From Candidatus Bipolaricaulis sp. (GTDB lineage Bacteria; Bipolaricaulota; Bipolaricaulia; Bipolaricaulales; Bipolaricaulaceae): DNA of 11,388 nucleotides. Of the stretch, positions 1 through 6,975 are shown one piece after another (the first letter of the stretch is position 1; every line of letters starts with the position of its first letter). The DNA lies in contig JAGUVP010000263.1 of the NCBI GenBank assembly GCA_020062805.1, positions 1 to 11,388 of the forward strand, given 5' to 3'. Under the pieces are notes generated by a model. It was not told where the DNA came from. It worked only from the letters and a program-made list of their open reading frames with translations, and searched no databases. The translations under genes were made by a program, and so were the position numbers.

Positions 1-726
1 GATCGCGCCGCCGATCTCGGTGGGAAAGGTGATCGTCGCGCCCTCAGAGCGGCCAATCCAGTTTTCCTGCATCTTCTTCACGTGCTCGGGCCAGTCAAGC
101 TGGGCCAGGTCTGCCAGCAGGCGGTCCGCGTACGCCGTGATTCGGAAGAACCACTGGTCGAGAGTCCTCCGCTCCGGCGCCGTCCCGCACCGCTCACACT
201 CCCCACCGACGACCTGCTCGTTGGCGAGCACGGTTTGGCAGCTCGGGCAGTAGTTCACATCCGCCCGTTTCTTGTAGGCGAGGTCGTTCTCGAAAAGCTT
301 GAGGAACAGCCACTGCGTCCAGCGGTAGTAGTCGGGAAGGCAGGTCGTGACCTCGCGGTCCCAATCGTACGCGATCCCCCACGCCCGGAACTGGTCCTTG
401 GCGTAGGCGATGTTCTGCAGCGTCCAGTCGCGGGGGTGGATGCCCCGCTCGATCGCCGCGTTCTCCGCCGGAAGCCCGAACGCGTCCCACCCCATCGGGT
501 TGAGAACGTTGTGCCGCCGCATCCGCAGGAAGCGCACGATCGCGTCGCCGATGATGTAGTTCCGCCCGTGCCCCACATGGAGGTATCCCGAAGGATAGGG
601 GAACATGTTCAGGTAGTAGAACTTCCGCTCCGCGCGCCCAGTGTCGGCCCGGAGGTGGCCGCGATCGCGCCAGAAATCCCGCCACCGGTTCTCGATCTGC
701 TGAGGATCGTAGGGCTCGCCCTTCAC
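1..726 (-). CDS. leuS: Leucyl-tRNA synthetase, N-terminal part (runs off the left edge)
   Basis: Class I aminoacyl-tRNA synthetase that charges tRNA-Leu in the cytoplasm. The first 242 residues are visible and the frame stays open to base 1. Seen: the HIGH-type signature HVGH at residues 50-53 within a PYPSGYLHVGHGRNYIIGDA stretch, the GWDAFGLPAEN block just after it, and two zinc-knuckle pairs C160/C163 and C177/C180 of the ZN-1 insertion. The fragment ends soon after WIGRSEGA, at the entrance to the editing (CP1) domain, so the KMSKS loop and anticodon domain are outside the window. The start is GTG at 724-726. It overlaps the upstream mutase stop as GTGA and is preceded by a purine-rich AGAGGGGG (733-740) six bases away, and family members also begin close to a YDPxxIE motif. 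It should be translated by coupling to the mutase gene. Identification is firm. Confidence 0.96.
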   Translation of the reverse strand, partial: MKGEPYDPQQIENRWRDFWRDRGHLRADTGRAERKFYYLNMFPYPSGYLHVGHGRNYIIGDAIVRFLRMRRHNVLNPMGWDAFGLPAENAAIERGIHPRDWTLQNIAYAKDQFRAWGIAYDWDREVTTCLPDYYRWTQWLFLKLFENDLAYKKRADVNYCPSCQTVLANEQVVGGECERCGTAPERRTLDQWFFRITAYADRLLADLAQLDWPEHVKKMQENWIGRSEGATITFPTEIGGAI

Positions 727-2183
727 AGAAGGCCCCCTCTCGCCAGCCGTTCCGCGGCATCCAGTGCCAGCTGCACCGCGTCCGGTGCATCCATCTCGCA
801 GTACAGCCGAAGGATGGGCTCGGTGCCCGAGGCCCGGAACAACACCCACCCCCGATCGAGCCTCAGCTTGAGCCCATCCAGCGCCTCCACTTTCACCACG
901 CGCTGATCCGCAAGGCGCTCTGGAGGCGCTTGTGCCAAGCGCGCGACCACCTCGAGCCGCGTCGGGAGTTCAAGATCGCGCCGCGCGTAGTGGTGTGGGC
1001 CCACGAGCCTGAACAGATCGCCGACAAGCGCACTGAGGGGCTTGCCCGTGGCAGCGACGAGCTCGAGCAGGAGAAGGTTTGACAGCACCCCATCCCGCTC
1101 TGGGAGGTGCCACGCGTACCCGTACCCGCCTGACTCCTCAGCGGCAAACGCTGCTTTCCCGGTTACAAGGTCCTCCACTGCCCACTTGAACCCGACCTGG
1201 ATCTCCCGCCACGGGACGCCCACCAGGTCGGCGAGCTTGCCGATCATGTCCGTGAGGGCAAACGACTTCAGCACCTGTCCGGTCAGCTTTCGGTGTCGAC
1301 TGAGGTGCCACAGGAGAAGGGCTGCGGTACGGTGGGTGTCGAGAAACTGGCCGTTTTCGTCCATTGCGGCTGCCCGATCCCCATCCCCATCCGTGATCAG
1401 CCCCGCTACGATCCTCCCCCGAGCCCGTGCCCGGAGGGAGCGGATCACCGCTTTGAGCGGAACAACGTTCTCAGGGAGCGGCTCGGGCTTCTTCCCCCCG
1501 AACAGAGGATCCACCGTCGAGCGCACAGCGAGGTGGGGGATCCTCCGTTCCTGAAACAGCTCGGCCAGGTACCCTTGCGCTGACCCGTACATCGCGTCCA
1601 CAACCACGTACAGGGGGGATCGAGCCAGTTCGCGCAGGTCCACAGCGTTCTTCAGCCGTGAAAGATACTCGTCACGAACCGTCACCGTCTCCACACGACG
1701 GTCGTCGGGATTCGGAGGACGGGGGGGAAGGTGCGACTCGATCATGGCCGTGATCTCAGCCGTAGCCGAACCGCCATACTCGGGCTTGAACTTGACCCCG
1801 TTCCATTGGTAAGGATTGTGGGATGCGGTGATCATCACCCCGCCGGCCGCTCCCCTCGTCACAACGGCGGCAGACACGGCTGGGGTGGGCACCGGCGCGT
1901 CCGTAACCCACACCGGAATCCCGGCCTGAGATACGGCCCGGCCGAGGTGGTGGGCGAACTCGGCCGACATGAACCGTGTGTCGTAGCCCACGACGAGTCC
2001 CGCGGACGGGGGGCGGCACGGCACCCCCCAGTCCTGGTATGGAGAAAGATGCTCGCGCCGCGGGTCCAGGAGGTAGCCGGCAATCGCCGCTCCCACCCGC
2101 CTCACGTTGGCGTATGTGAAGTCGTCGGCGATCACGCCGCGCCAACCATCCGTCCCGAACTTGATGCTATCGTTTGCGGCCAT
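723..2183 (-). CDS. Phosphoglucomutase/phosphomannomutase family protein (alpha-D-phosphohexomutase)
   Basis: 486-residue cytoplasmic phosphohexomutase that interconverts hexose 1- and 6-phosphates, feeding sugar nucleotides for envelope or storage polysaccharides. All four family signatures are visible. They are the N-terminal FGTDGWRG (9-16), the active-site TASHNP with phospho-serine S121, the Mg-binding DGDGDR (265-270), and the sugar-binding EESGG (349-353). The phosphate-binding RASGTEP (450-456) follows near the C terminus. The length fits the family (about 450-480). Substrate choice among glucose, mannose and glucosamine phosphates cannot be settled from the motifs, so no symbol is given. 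The NPYQWNGVK context differs from the compact GlmM sequences I know, which favours a PGM/PMM over GlmM. The ATG at 2183 has AGAGG four bases upstream. The gene overlaps the preceding small ORF by 17 bp and leuS by 4 bp. Confidence 0.93.
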   Translation of the reverse strand: MAANDSIKFGTDGWRGVIADDFTYANVRRVGAAIAGYLLDPRREHLSPYQDWGVPCRPPSAGLVVGYDTRFMSAEFAHHLGRAVSQAGIPVWVTDAPVPTPAVSAAVVTRGAAGGVMITASHNPYQWNGVKFKPEYGGSATAEITAMIESHLPPRPPNPDDRRVETVTVRDEYLSRLKNAVDLRELARSPLYVVVDAMYGSAQGYLAELFQERRIPHLAVRSTVDPLFGGKKPEPLPENVVPLKAVIRSLRARARGRIVAGLITDGDGDRAAAMDENGQFLDTHRTAALLLWHLSRHRKLTGQVLKSFALTDMIGKLADLVGVPWREIQVGFKWAVEDLVTGKAAFAAEESGGYGYAWHLPERDGVLSNLLLLELVAATGKPLSALVGDLFRLVGPHHYARRDLELPTRLEVVARLAQAPPERLADQRVVKVEALDGLKLRLDRGWVLFRASGTEPILRLYCEMDAPDAVQLALDAAERLARGGLL

Positions 2184-2415
2184 GGCGCCTCTTTCGCGGC
2201 GGACGCTCCAGGTCCACCCTCACCACATGGGCCGGCATCTGAATCCCGTCCTTCTGAAGGAGATCGGCGATCAGATCCAGCGGAAGGGCGGTTTCGAGCC
2301 ACAGGTCACGAATGGACACGACCCCATTCCGCGCCGGAACGCGCTCAAGGGCTCTCTCGATCGCCCGCCGGTACCCGTCCGGCATGCGGGACAGGTCCTG
2401 CTCTAATGTCTCCAT
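2167..2415 (-). CDS. Small basic protein of unknown function, possible winged-helix fold
   Basis: I do not recognise this gene. It encodes about 82 residues from the ATG at 2413-2415. An in-frame GTG at 2434-2436 would add seven residues and overlap the upstream DUF4139 gene. The ATG is preferred because it lies 8 bases after that gene's stop, although neither start has a clear Shine-Dalgarno. The N-terminal part is predicted helical (LEQDLSRMPDGYRRAIERAL). The middle segment VVSIRDLWLETALPLDLIADLL has the helix-turn-helix-like spacing of small winged-helix modules and is followed by IQMPAHVVRVDL, a possible wing strand. The tail PPRKRRHGRKR is strongly basic, which would suit nucleic-acid binding. 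It overlaps the mutase gene by 17 bp, so it is co-translated with neighbours on both sides. Coding status rests on tight packing and sensible composition; function is inference only. Confidence 0.65.
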   Translation of the reverse strand: METLEQDLSRMPDGYRRAIERALERVPARNGVVSIRDLWLETALPLDLIADLLQKDGIQMPAHVVRVDLERPPRKRRHGRKR

Positions 2416-2423
2416 AGCAGCGA

Positions 2424-3656
2424 TCAGTACCGCCACTCCACGGTGTACCGTACCTCGGCAGTCCCCCCCGCCGGCACGGTGACTTTATACAGGATCCGCT
2501 GCGCGTCGAGTCGTTCGTAGAGGAGGCTGGTGTGGGTGATCGTCCATGTACCCGAAATGCTCTCCACAACCTCGATCTCCACGGGCACATCCTTCGCCGA
2601 ACGAAGTGTGATCCGGTACGTGTCGCGGTATAGGCTGTCCGCGAGGCGCTGGCGCAGTTCCTGAACACGCTCTCCGGTCAGGTCAAACGCAGCCCCAATC
2701 GCGAGATCGACCTCCTTGCCACGTGGGGTGTGACCGATCGTCGCTGCCCCCACGAAGAGGCCCTCATCGTAGACCCGTACCTCGCCGGCCGGCAGTGGTG
2801 CCAGGTCGTTTGTGAATCGAACCCGCACTTCCACTGGACCGCCGGAGAACCGGTAGGCACGGGTATACGCCAGATCACCCGATACGAGCGGAACCAACGC
2901 CACCCCCTGCGTAAGATCGACCGCAGCCGGGAACGCATACCGGTGGTACTCAGCCACCGCCGCAAGGTCGAACTCGGCAAACGACGCCAGCGCGCGAATC
3001 CCGTACCCGTCCGACACCTTTGGGATCGGCCGGTACACATCGCCCGCCACCAGGGACACCTGCGCGCCCAGAAAATCGATCCCAGTACGGTTCACAAACG
3101 TCGCCATCCCCTGAAGGCCAAGCATCCCTTCCCCCAACGCCGCGGCGTAGGTCGCCGTCCACGACAAGCCCTCAGCGAGGTAGCTCACACCGACCTCGGT
3201 CAGACCCGGTACTGCGTCTCGGTAGCGAATCCTGAGGGCGAGGTGATCGCGGCCCCCTGAGTAGACCACAGGCGAGGTCACGATCCGATCGTAGGTGGAG
3301 AAGAACACCACGCCGTCCGCGGTCGACAGCACGAGCCCGGCCTCAGCCTCAAGAAGAAGACCCTGGAAACGCTCCCCGTGGGCGTAGACAACGACCGTCG
3401 CTCCCACCCAATCCGCGACCGTGAGGAGCCGCGTTGACATCGCCTCCATCCGGGTCAACTTGATCCCGCTCAGAACAACGCTGTCCACAAGCATCGTCAA
3501 CGGGAAGTCCTCGAGGAGGAGATCGCCCTCCTGGGCGAGAACCGCGGATCGCGTTTCCACGATGTGCCCAAACCCGCCCGAGTAGATCGCGATCACGGGG
3601 GCGGCCCCCCCCAGCACCCCGAGTACACACACCCCAACTGCCAACGTCCTAAGCAT
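2424..3656 (-). CDS. Exported DUF4139 domain-containing protein
   Basis: 410-residue protein of unknown function, probably secreted or periplasmic. The N terminus MLRTLAVGVCVLGVLGGAAP is a typical Sec signal (basic start, hydrophobic core), with a likely cleavage after A23 (PVIA). There is no lipobox and no further clear membrane helix. Most of the rest looks beta-rich. The conserved DUF4139 features are present in order: an aromatic SYLAEGLSWTATY motif, NRTGIDFLGAQVSLVAGD, then a proline/glycine PAGEVRVYDE turn, and near the end VEIEVVESISGTWTI. Family members are uncharacterised beta-structured proteins often annotated as mucoidy-inhibitor-like. This one lacks a recognisable N-terminal DUF4140 coiled-coil region. 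The ATG at 3654-3656 is chosen because AAGGAAGGTGAT lies four bases upstream and the signal peptide begins there. An in-frame GTG at 3740 would add 28 proline-rich residues and spoil the signal. It follows hflX after 84 bp. Confidence 0.85.
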   Translation of the reverse strand: MLRTLAVGVCVLGVLGGAAPVIAIYSGGFGHIVETRSAVLAQEGDLLLEDFPLTMLVDSVVLSGIKLTRMEAMSTRLLTVADWVGATVVVYAHGERFQGLLLEAEAGLVLSTADGVVFFSTYDRIVTSPVVYSGGRDHLALRIRYRDAVPGLTEVGVSYLAEGLSWTATYAAALGEGMLGLQGMATFVNRTGIDFLGAQVSLVAGDVYRPIPKVSDGYGIRALASFAEFDLAAVAEYHRYAFPAAVDLTQGVALVPLVSGDLAYTRAYRFSGGPVEVRVRFTNDLAPLPAGEVRVYDEGLFVGAATIGHTPRGKEVDLAIGAAFDLTGERVQELRQRLADSLYRDTYRITLRSAKDVPVEIEVVESISGTWTITHTSLLYERLDAQRILYKVTVPAGGTAEVRYTVEWRY

Positions 3657-3660
3657 GGGG

Positions 3661-3672
3661 ATCACCTTCCTT
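3661..3672 (-). promoter_or_regulatory. Strong Shine-Dalgarno of the DUF4139 gene
   Basis: On the minus strand AAGGAAGGTGAT lies four bases before the ATG at 3656. It contains AAGGTGAT, an extended match to the anti-SD of 16S rRNA. It decides the start codon in favour of 3656 over the upstream in-frame GTG at 3740. Confidence 0.75.
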
Positions 3673-3678
3673 TCCGCC

Positions 3679-3706
3679 ATCTTACCCCACGGTGGGGGGG
3701 GTGCAA
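3679..3706 (-). promoter_or_regulatory. Candidate weak promoter before the DUF4139 gene, with a poly-C tract in its spacer
   Basis: Minus strand: a -35-like TTGCAC (3701-3706, three of six consensus bases) and a -10-like TAAGAT (3679-3684, four of six), separated by 16 bp. The predicted start would leave a leader of roughly 20 bases that just retains the strong ribosome-binding site. Seven cytosines of an 8-C run (3694-3701) form the upstream half of the spacer. The individual boxes are weak, so this is only a candidate. The gene could equally be read through from hflX. Confidence 0.3.
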
Positions 3707-3740
3707 CGGAGCTCGGACCCTCCTTCGGGCCGCATCGCAC

Positions 3741-4916
3741 TCATGGCACGGAGGGTGCCGCCGGGGATGTGCGCGAGACGACAAGCGAGGCCAGAGCGGC
3801 CTCAAGCGTTGACACATTGCGACCCGTCCTCGCGGATAGGGCAACGCACGGCACTGTCTCCACCTGCAACGCCGCAAGGCGAGCCTCCTGCTCGGGGGTG
3901 GCGACGAGGTCGAGCTTGTTCAGAACATGGAGGACCGGCGGGGGAGCTGAATCGGGACCCACGATCGCGGCGATGACTTCTCGCACCACCCGCAGGTGTT
4001 CGTCTACCGCGGGATCGGTGCCGTCGAGCACGAGGAGCAGGGCCGCCGCATCGCCCACCGCGCCCAGGGTCGCCTGAAACGCGGGTATGAGCTGGTGGGG
4101 AAGATCGCGGATGAATCCCACCGTGTCTGCAAGCAGGGCATCCCTCCCGGAAAGCGTAATCCGTCGCACCCGCGTATCGAGCGTCGCAAACAGCTTATCC
4201 TCCACCGGCGCGTTGCACCCCGTAAGACGGTTGAACAGCGTGGACTTGCCGGAGTTGGTGTACCCCACGATCGCAATCTCGGGTGGGCCGACACGACGGC
4301 GGCGGGCCTGCTGAACGATGCGATCCTGACTGACCTTCCGCAGGGCGCTTCGAACGGATTGGATACGACGGCGGATCGCCCTACGACCCTGCTCGAGCCG
4401 GGTCTCGCCCGGACCGCTCGTGCCGATCCCCGCGCCGGGATTGGTGAGCGCTTGTCCCCATCCCCGTAGACGGGGAAGGAGGTACTCGAGCTGGGCCAAT
4501 TCCACGGCGAGGGCAGCTTCCTTCGTCCCCGCACGCTGGGCAAAGATGTCGAGGATGAGTTGGGATCGGTCGACGACCTTGAGACCGGTTGCTTCCTCGA
4601 GGTTGCGGGCTTGGGCCGGTGAGACCTCCGAGCCGAGGATAACGGTATCTGCACCCAGATCGCGCGCTTGATCACGGATCTCCTCCGCCTTCCCCCGCCC
4701 GACGTACGTGCCAGGATGGGGTCGAGGTCGGTGCTGCAGAGAAGTCGCGAGCACATGCACACCAGCCGTGGTCGCCAGGGAGGCCAGCTCGGCCAGGCGC
4801 TCAGCTCCATCCGACCCAGGCGGGATCACGTCGGCGAGAACAGCGCGCTCTCCCCCGTAGACCCGGGCCCGCCGGCCCAGGTAATCCTCAACCGTCGGGA
4901 TCAGTCCGTGACGCAT
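3741..4916 (-). CDS. hflX: GTPase HflX (ribosome-associated, ribosome-splitting factor)
   Basis: 391-residue TRAFAC-class GTPase. Family members bind the 50S subunit, and E. coli HflX splits stalled ribosomes under heat stress. Seen: the N-terminal nucleotide-binding HflX domain with TYVGRGKAEEI (70-80), the invariant glycine-rich GAGIGTSGPGETRLE (161-175), and a basic helical linker. The G domain follows, with P-loop GYTNSGKS (218-225), a switch I threonine in LFATLDT (242-248), DTVGF (264-268), NKLD (333-336) and a SA element (361-362). The length is close to the 400-430 typical of bacterial HflX, with a short C-terminal tail. The start ATG at 4916 overlaps the murA stop region by 16 bp. 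A GGAGGT sits directly against the ATG, which is unusually close for a Shine-Dalgarno, but no better in-frame start is visible. It probably depends on coupling with murA translation. Confidence 0.96.
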   Translation of the reverse strand: MRHGLIPTVEDYLGRRARVYGGERAVLADVIPPGSDGAERLAELASLATTAGVHVLATSLQHRPRPHPGTYVGRGKAEEIRDQARDLGADTVILGSEVSPAQARNLEEATGLKVVDRSQLILDIFAQRAGTKEAALAVELAQLEYLLPRLRGWGQALTNPGAGIGTSGPGETRLEQGRRAIRRRIQSVRSALRKVSQDRIVQQARRRRVGPPEIAIVGYTNSGKSTLFNRLTGCNAPVEDKLFATLDTRVRRITLSGRDALLADTVGFIRDLPHQLIPAFQATLGAVGDAAALLLVLDGTDPAVDEHLRVVREVIAAIVGPDSAPPPVLHVLNKLDLVATPEQEARLAALQVETVPCVALSARTGRNVSTLEAALASLVVSRTSPAAPSVP

Positions 4917-6142
4917 ACCTCCGCACCCAAGCTCCGCAGCTTCTCCGGCAGGCCGGCATACCCGCGGGCGAGGTGCATCTCTCCCCGGATCTCGGTCGCT
5001 TCGGCAGCGGCGAGCGCGGCAAGAACCAGGGCTGCCCCAGCCCGGATGTCCGTGGCCTCGACCTCTGCGCCGTGGAGCGTCTCCACTCCATCGGTGAGGA
5101 CCGTGTCCGCAGTAACCTGAACCTGAGCCCCCATCCGGGCCAGGGCCCCGACGTAGTTGAACCGGGATGCAAACACGGTCTCCCGGGCTGTAGATCGGCC
5201 GGAGGCGGTTGACAAAAAGGAGATCATCGGAGGCTGGAGGTCGGTGGGGAACCCGGGATAGGGAAGCGTCTGAATATTCACCGCCTGCGGCCTCACGCCA
5301 AGGGCGACCGTGACAGCGTCTTCGTTCACCCGAACCTCAGCCCCCGTCTCGACAAGCTTCGACAACAGCGCGTCCAGGTGCTCATGACGCGCCCCGACGA
5401 CCGTGACGGCGCCGCGGGTGATCGCGCCAGCGAGGAGGTACGTGCCTGCCTCGACCCGATCCGGGATCACTCGATGGGTTGTCCCATTCAACGCAGATTG
5501 GCCGCGAATCTCCACCCGGTCCTCGCGCCAGGTCACCGGCGCCCCCATCGCCGTGAGCAGGCGGCCGAGGTCCACGACCTCTGGCTCGCGGGCGGGGTTG
5601 ACGATCGCCGTCACCCCATCGGCCAAAGCGCCTGCGAGAAGGAGTTGTTCCGTCGCCCCCACCGACGGGTAGTCGAGGTACACGGTGGTTCCGGCCAGCC
5701 GCGGAGCGGATGCATGGACCGTTCCTCCCCGCACGTCGAACGACGCCCCCAACCGCCTCAGGCCCGCCAGATGAAGGTCCACCGGGCGCGGCCCGATCGA
5801 ACAACCGCCGGGAAGGGGCATCCGGCCCTCTCCACGGCGCGCCAGGATCGGGCCGAGGGCCAGGAACGAAGCCCGCATGCGCTGGACGAGCGGAGCCGGC
5901 GCCTCTGGGGCCAGTTCCCGCCCCCCATTGAGGACGATGGTCGAGTCCTGCCATCGCACCTCTTTGCCCAAGGCTTCGGCCAGGGCGACCGCCGCGTCCA
6001 CGTCCAGGAGCCGGGGCACATTCTGGAGAACCATCGGCTCGACCGTGAGCAGGCTCGCCATCACCGCCGGCAATGCGGCGTTCTTCGAGCCAGCGGCCTG
6101 CACAGTTCCCCGTAGGGGTCGCCCGCCCTCAATCCGGATCAC
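4901..6142 (-). CDS. murA: UDP-N-acetylglucosamine 1-carboxyvinyltransferase
   Basis: 413-residue cytoplasmic enzyme catalysing the first committed step of peptidoglycan synthesis, the transfer of enolpyruvate from PEP to UDP-GlcNAc. Seen: the N-terminal SKNAALP with the substrate-contacting K20 and N21, and the mobile-loop GGCSIGPRPVDLHL with catalytic C114 (equivalent to Cys115 of E. coli). Further on are DYPSVGATEQ (158-166), the NPAREPEVVDL block (182-192), and PGFPTDLQ with the catalytic base D301. The loop cysteine, rather than aspartate, predicts the fosfomycin-sensitive form. The length agrees with E. coli MurA (419). The start is GTG at 6140-6142, forming a GTGA overlap with the stop of the M23 peptidase gene. 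No Shine-Dalgarno is apparent, so expression probably relies on translational coupling. Identification is firm. Confidence 0.97.
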   Translation of the reverse strand: MIRIEGGRPLRGTVQAAGSKNAALPAVMASLLTVEPMVLQNVPRLLDVDAAVALAEALGKEVRWQDSTIVLNGGRELAPEAPAPLVQRMRASFLALGPILARRGEGRMPLPGGCSIGPRPVDLHLAGLRRLGASFDVRGGTVHASAPRLAGTTVYLDYPSVGATEQLLLAGALADGVTAIVNPAREPEVVDLGRLLTAMGAPVTWREDRVEIRGQSALNGTTHRVIPDRVEAGTYLLAGAITRGAVTVVGARHEHLDALLSKLVETGAEVRVNEDAVTVALGVRPQAVNIQTLPYPGFPTDLQPPMISFLSTASGRSTARETVFASRFNYVGALARMGAQVQVTADTVLTDGVETLHGAEVEATDIRAGAALVLAALAAAEATEIRGEMHLARGYAGLPEKLRSLGAEVCVTD

Positions 6143-6975
6143 GGCAGAAACAGGAGCGGGTCCACCGCAACGCCGTCGTGACGAGTCTCGAAGTGCAGAT
6201 GAGGACCGGTGGAGAGACCGGTGTTCCCCGAGAGGGCGATCGTCTGACCCATCTCCACGAACTGCCCGACCACAACCAGGGGCTGCGACAGGTGGCCGTA
6301 GTACGTGCTGTAGCCGTCCCCATGGTCCAGGACCACAAGGAACCCAAACCCCCCTTCCCAGCCCGCGGTGACCACCCTCCCCGCGGCCGCCGCGTACACA
6401 CGCGTCCCCTCAGGAATCGCGATGTCAATCCCGGAATGGAACGAGGCCACATGATAGATGGGATGCACCCGGGGGCCGTACGGAGAGGAGATCACCCCGC
6501 GGGCCGGCCAGGCAAACCGGGTCCCCTTACCGAGGGCCACCGCTGTAGCTTGAGGGATCACCGGCGGAGAGGGGACCAGGATCCGCAGCCCCGTCGCTGG
6601 CGCCTCGCTGAGGCCGTTGGCAAGCAAGATCGCGCTCTCCGCCACCCCATAGCTCTGGGCGATATCCGCCAAGCTCTGGCCAGGCTTCACCGTGTGCAGC
6701 ACCCCACCCGCAGGCAGAAGAAGCTGCTGACCAGGTCTCAGGCGCGACGGATCCACGTCGTTGCTGGCGATGAGGTAATCGGCGGGGACCCCCGTCCGCT
6801 GGGCGATCCCGGCTAGAGTATCCCCTGTCTGCACCGTATATGTGGACCACGTGGCCCGCGTCGCCGCAACCGGAACTACGGGCCCTCCGGCCGGACTGGG
6901 AGGGAGCAAGGATGCCAAGAGGAGGGGAACCAACAACAGGCCCAGCGCTACCGCCAGCAGGGGGTTCTCACTCAC
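6139..6975 (-). CDS. Murein hydrolase: signal anchor, two LysM domains, M23 metallopeptidase
   Basis: 278-residue envelope protein likely to cleave peptidoglycan cross-bridges or to activate amidases. Order of parts: a hydrophobic N-terminal segment (residues 5-24) serving as signal or membrane anchor, then LysM 1 (about 45-88, YTVQTGDTLAGIAQRTGV). LysM 2 follows (about 93-134, HTVKPGQSLADIAQSYGV), then a short linker and the M23 (lysostaphin/LytM-type) domain from about 157 to the end. The zinc site looks complete: H180 and D184 in HSGID, and H261 in PHLHFE, with H228 and H259 as the other conserved histidines. It should therefore be catalytically active, not a degenerate EnvC/NlpD-type activator. 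The GTG start at 6973-6975 lies inside the last codons of rho (8-bp overlap), and the stop overlaps the murA start. That links cell-wall remodelling and precursor synthesis in one transcript. Confidence 0.93.
   Translation of the reverse strand: MSENPLLAVALGLLLVPLLLASLLPPSPAGGPVVPVAATRATWSTYTVQTGDTLAGIAQRTGVPADYLIASNDVDPSRLRPGQQLLLPAGGVLHTVKPGQSLADIAQSYGVAESAILLANGLSEAPATGLRILVPSPPVIPQATAVALGKGTRFAWPARGVISSPYGPRVHPIYHVASFHSGIDIAIPEGTRVYAAAAGRVVTAGWEGGFGFLVVLDHGDGYSTYYGHLSQPLVVVGQFVEMGQTIALSGNTGLSTGPHLHFETRHDGVAVDPLLFLP

Noticed and set aside
82..906. A 274-codon open frame on the plus strand opposite leuS and the end of the mutase gene.
   Set aside because: The minus strand carries clear LeuS motifs (HVGH, paired CxxC). 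The plus frame is proline/arginine-rich with no recognisable domain.
3686..3698. Possible terminator hairpin CCCCACCGTGGGG after hflX.
   Set aside because: The stem is only five base pairs with a three-base loop and has no following T tract; it also lies within the candidate promoter spacer.
3657..3740. N-terminal extension of the DUF4139 protein from a GTG at 3740.
   Set aside because: The extension is proline-rich, places the signal peptide 28 residues inside the protein and bypasses the strong ribosome-binding site before the ATG at 3656.
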